From: Apiospora phragmitis
Lineage: Eukaryota > Ascomycota > Sordariomycetes > Amphisphaeriales > Apiosporaceae
Assembly: GCA_038363925.1 (NCBI GenBank)
Contig: JAQQWL010000011.1
Span: forward strand, 3,224,001 to 3,288,000
DNA: 64,000 nt
Direction: 5' to 3'
The position numbers were made by a program, and so were the translations under genes. The notes under the pieces were generated by a model. It made no database searches and had not been told where the DNA came from. It was given only the letters and a program-made list of their open reading frames with translations. Positions 63,199 through 64,000 of the stretch are shown here, in pieces; position 1 is the first letter of the stretch, and each line of letters starts with the position of its first letter.

Positions 63199-64000
63199 GA
63201 TTGTGGTTGGGTAGAGAAAAGTGCTTGATCCCGACCTGCTGGATCAAGCGACTGGTGATGATGAATTTGTGGTGGCGGGGTTAGATTGCGCAGAATGTCT
63301 CGCTTGAAGCGAAGAAGGTCCTGCGACAACAGTTGCTGAGAACTGAAAAGAACTGGAAGAAGTGAAAGAAACCAGAAGAGACGCTCTCGAGTAGTGAGAG
63401 CTGTACAAATCTAGTTGGTTGATTTGTCTTGTCTTTGGTATTTTAGGTTGTTGTTGGGTAAGAGAACTTGTGAAGGGGGGGCAAGCAGAGGGAGCAGCAA
63501 AAAATTCTCTTAAGATGCCTCGAATATTTAGAATTCTGTTCAGCACTGGGCGAAAAAAGCTCCAGTCAATGGGGCCTTGGCGCGACGCACGGACCACATC
63601 CTCTTTCCATTCAATGTTTTAGTGGGGAAATGGGATTTTTCTGGCTGCCCCACCACACTCACTGGACGGTTAGGCTGTTTGGGCCACTGGGACTAGGCAC
63701 TCAGGTTCTGCTCAGGCACGCCACACTGCGTGAAAGGGCAATGCTGTAATTGTGGTGCGATTATTCTTGGTTGGTGGGGTGCAAAAAGTTGGAAAATCGT
63801 TCAAGTCTTTTTTCTCAGGTGGTGAGACGGTCCGAAAATGGGCTGGCTCATGAGGTCGGAGAATTGAGAGAGCAGACAGATACAGAGGACACTCACAGGA
63901 CAGTCACAACTAAATCCCAGTATCTTTTGTTTAGTTGGCTATGTGGTAGTCAATGTCGCTTTTGTTTTGTTTCTCTATTGAACATTTACAGCCACTGAGG
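63199..64000. other. eIF4A upstream region, right edge
   Basis: Promoter and 5' leader of eIF4A; no gene seen to the window edge. Confidence 0.6.

Overview
This window is nuclear DNA of a filamentous ascomycete (Pezizomycotina, probably Sordariomycetes). Genes are on both strands and widely spaced. Introns are short (about 50-130 bp) with GTAAGT/GTATGT-like donors, CTAAC/TACTAAT-like branch sites and AG acceptors. The gene content is typical of moulds: a fibroin-3-like Cys-rich membrane protein, a Pth11/SAT4-type rhodopsin-like membrane protein, a Ser/Thr-rich GH18 protein, a PWI/SR protein, Arl8 and a STIMATE-family protein. I see no tRNA, rRNA, CRISPR array or secondary-metabolite cluster.

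Layout. 0.7-1.5 kb: Arl8 (-). 4.8-8.6: RNA polymerase I subunit RPA135 (+). 10.7-12.2: fibroin-3-like protein (+). 13.3-14.5: STIMATE-family membrane protein (-). 16.8-17.5: SF3B6/p14 splicing factor (-). 18.5-19.4: possibly GPI-anchored protein (+). 20.1-20.8: CxxC protein (-). 21.7-23.8: sulfatase homologue whose formylglycine Cys is Tyr (-). 24.4-25.8 and 26.4-28.0: divergent proteasome RPT1 (-) and chaperonin CCT4 (+). 28.6-29.4: damaged SDR (-). 29.9-30.2: MITE. 30.7-31.6 and 32.6-34.8: two hypothetical genes. 35.0-36.7: rhodopsin-like membrane protein (-). 38.3-38.9: RidA (-). 40.1-42.5: protein O-mannosyltransferase (+). 44.1-46.0: GH18 protein whose catalytic Glu is Lys (+). 46.4-47.2: FAHD1-like hydrolase (-). 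48.6-49.3: small conserved gene (+). 50.1-51.8: PWI/SR protein (+). 52.6-53.4: EAF6 (+). 53.8-54.8: two tandem related small genes (-). 55.2-56.1: hypothetical (-). 56.7-59.1: dipeptidyl-peptidase 5-like (+). 59.5-60.6: coiled-coil protein (-). 61.7-63.2: eIF4A (-). Most genes are independent housekeeping functions (transcription, splicing, translation, proteostasis, glycosylation); apart from the RPT1/CCT4 pair I see no pathway cluster.

Two signals stand out. First, at least twelve genes carry one-base frameshifts, mostly in G or C runs. For nearly all of them, adding or removing exactly those bases makes the summed exon length divisible by three and restores an uninterrupted family-like protein. 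This pattern, also found in essential genes (RPA135, CCT4), points to homopolymer errors in the assembly rather than biology. Second, three point changes in otherwise well-preserved enzymes are not explained by such errors: Cys to Tyr in the sulfatase, Glu to Lys in the GH18 protein, and Trp to stop in the SDR. Each can be explained by one G-to-A change on the coding strand.
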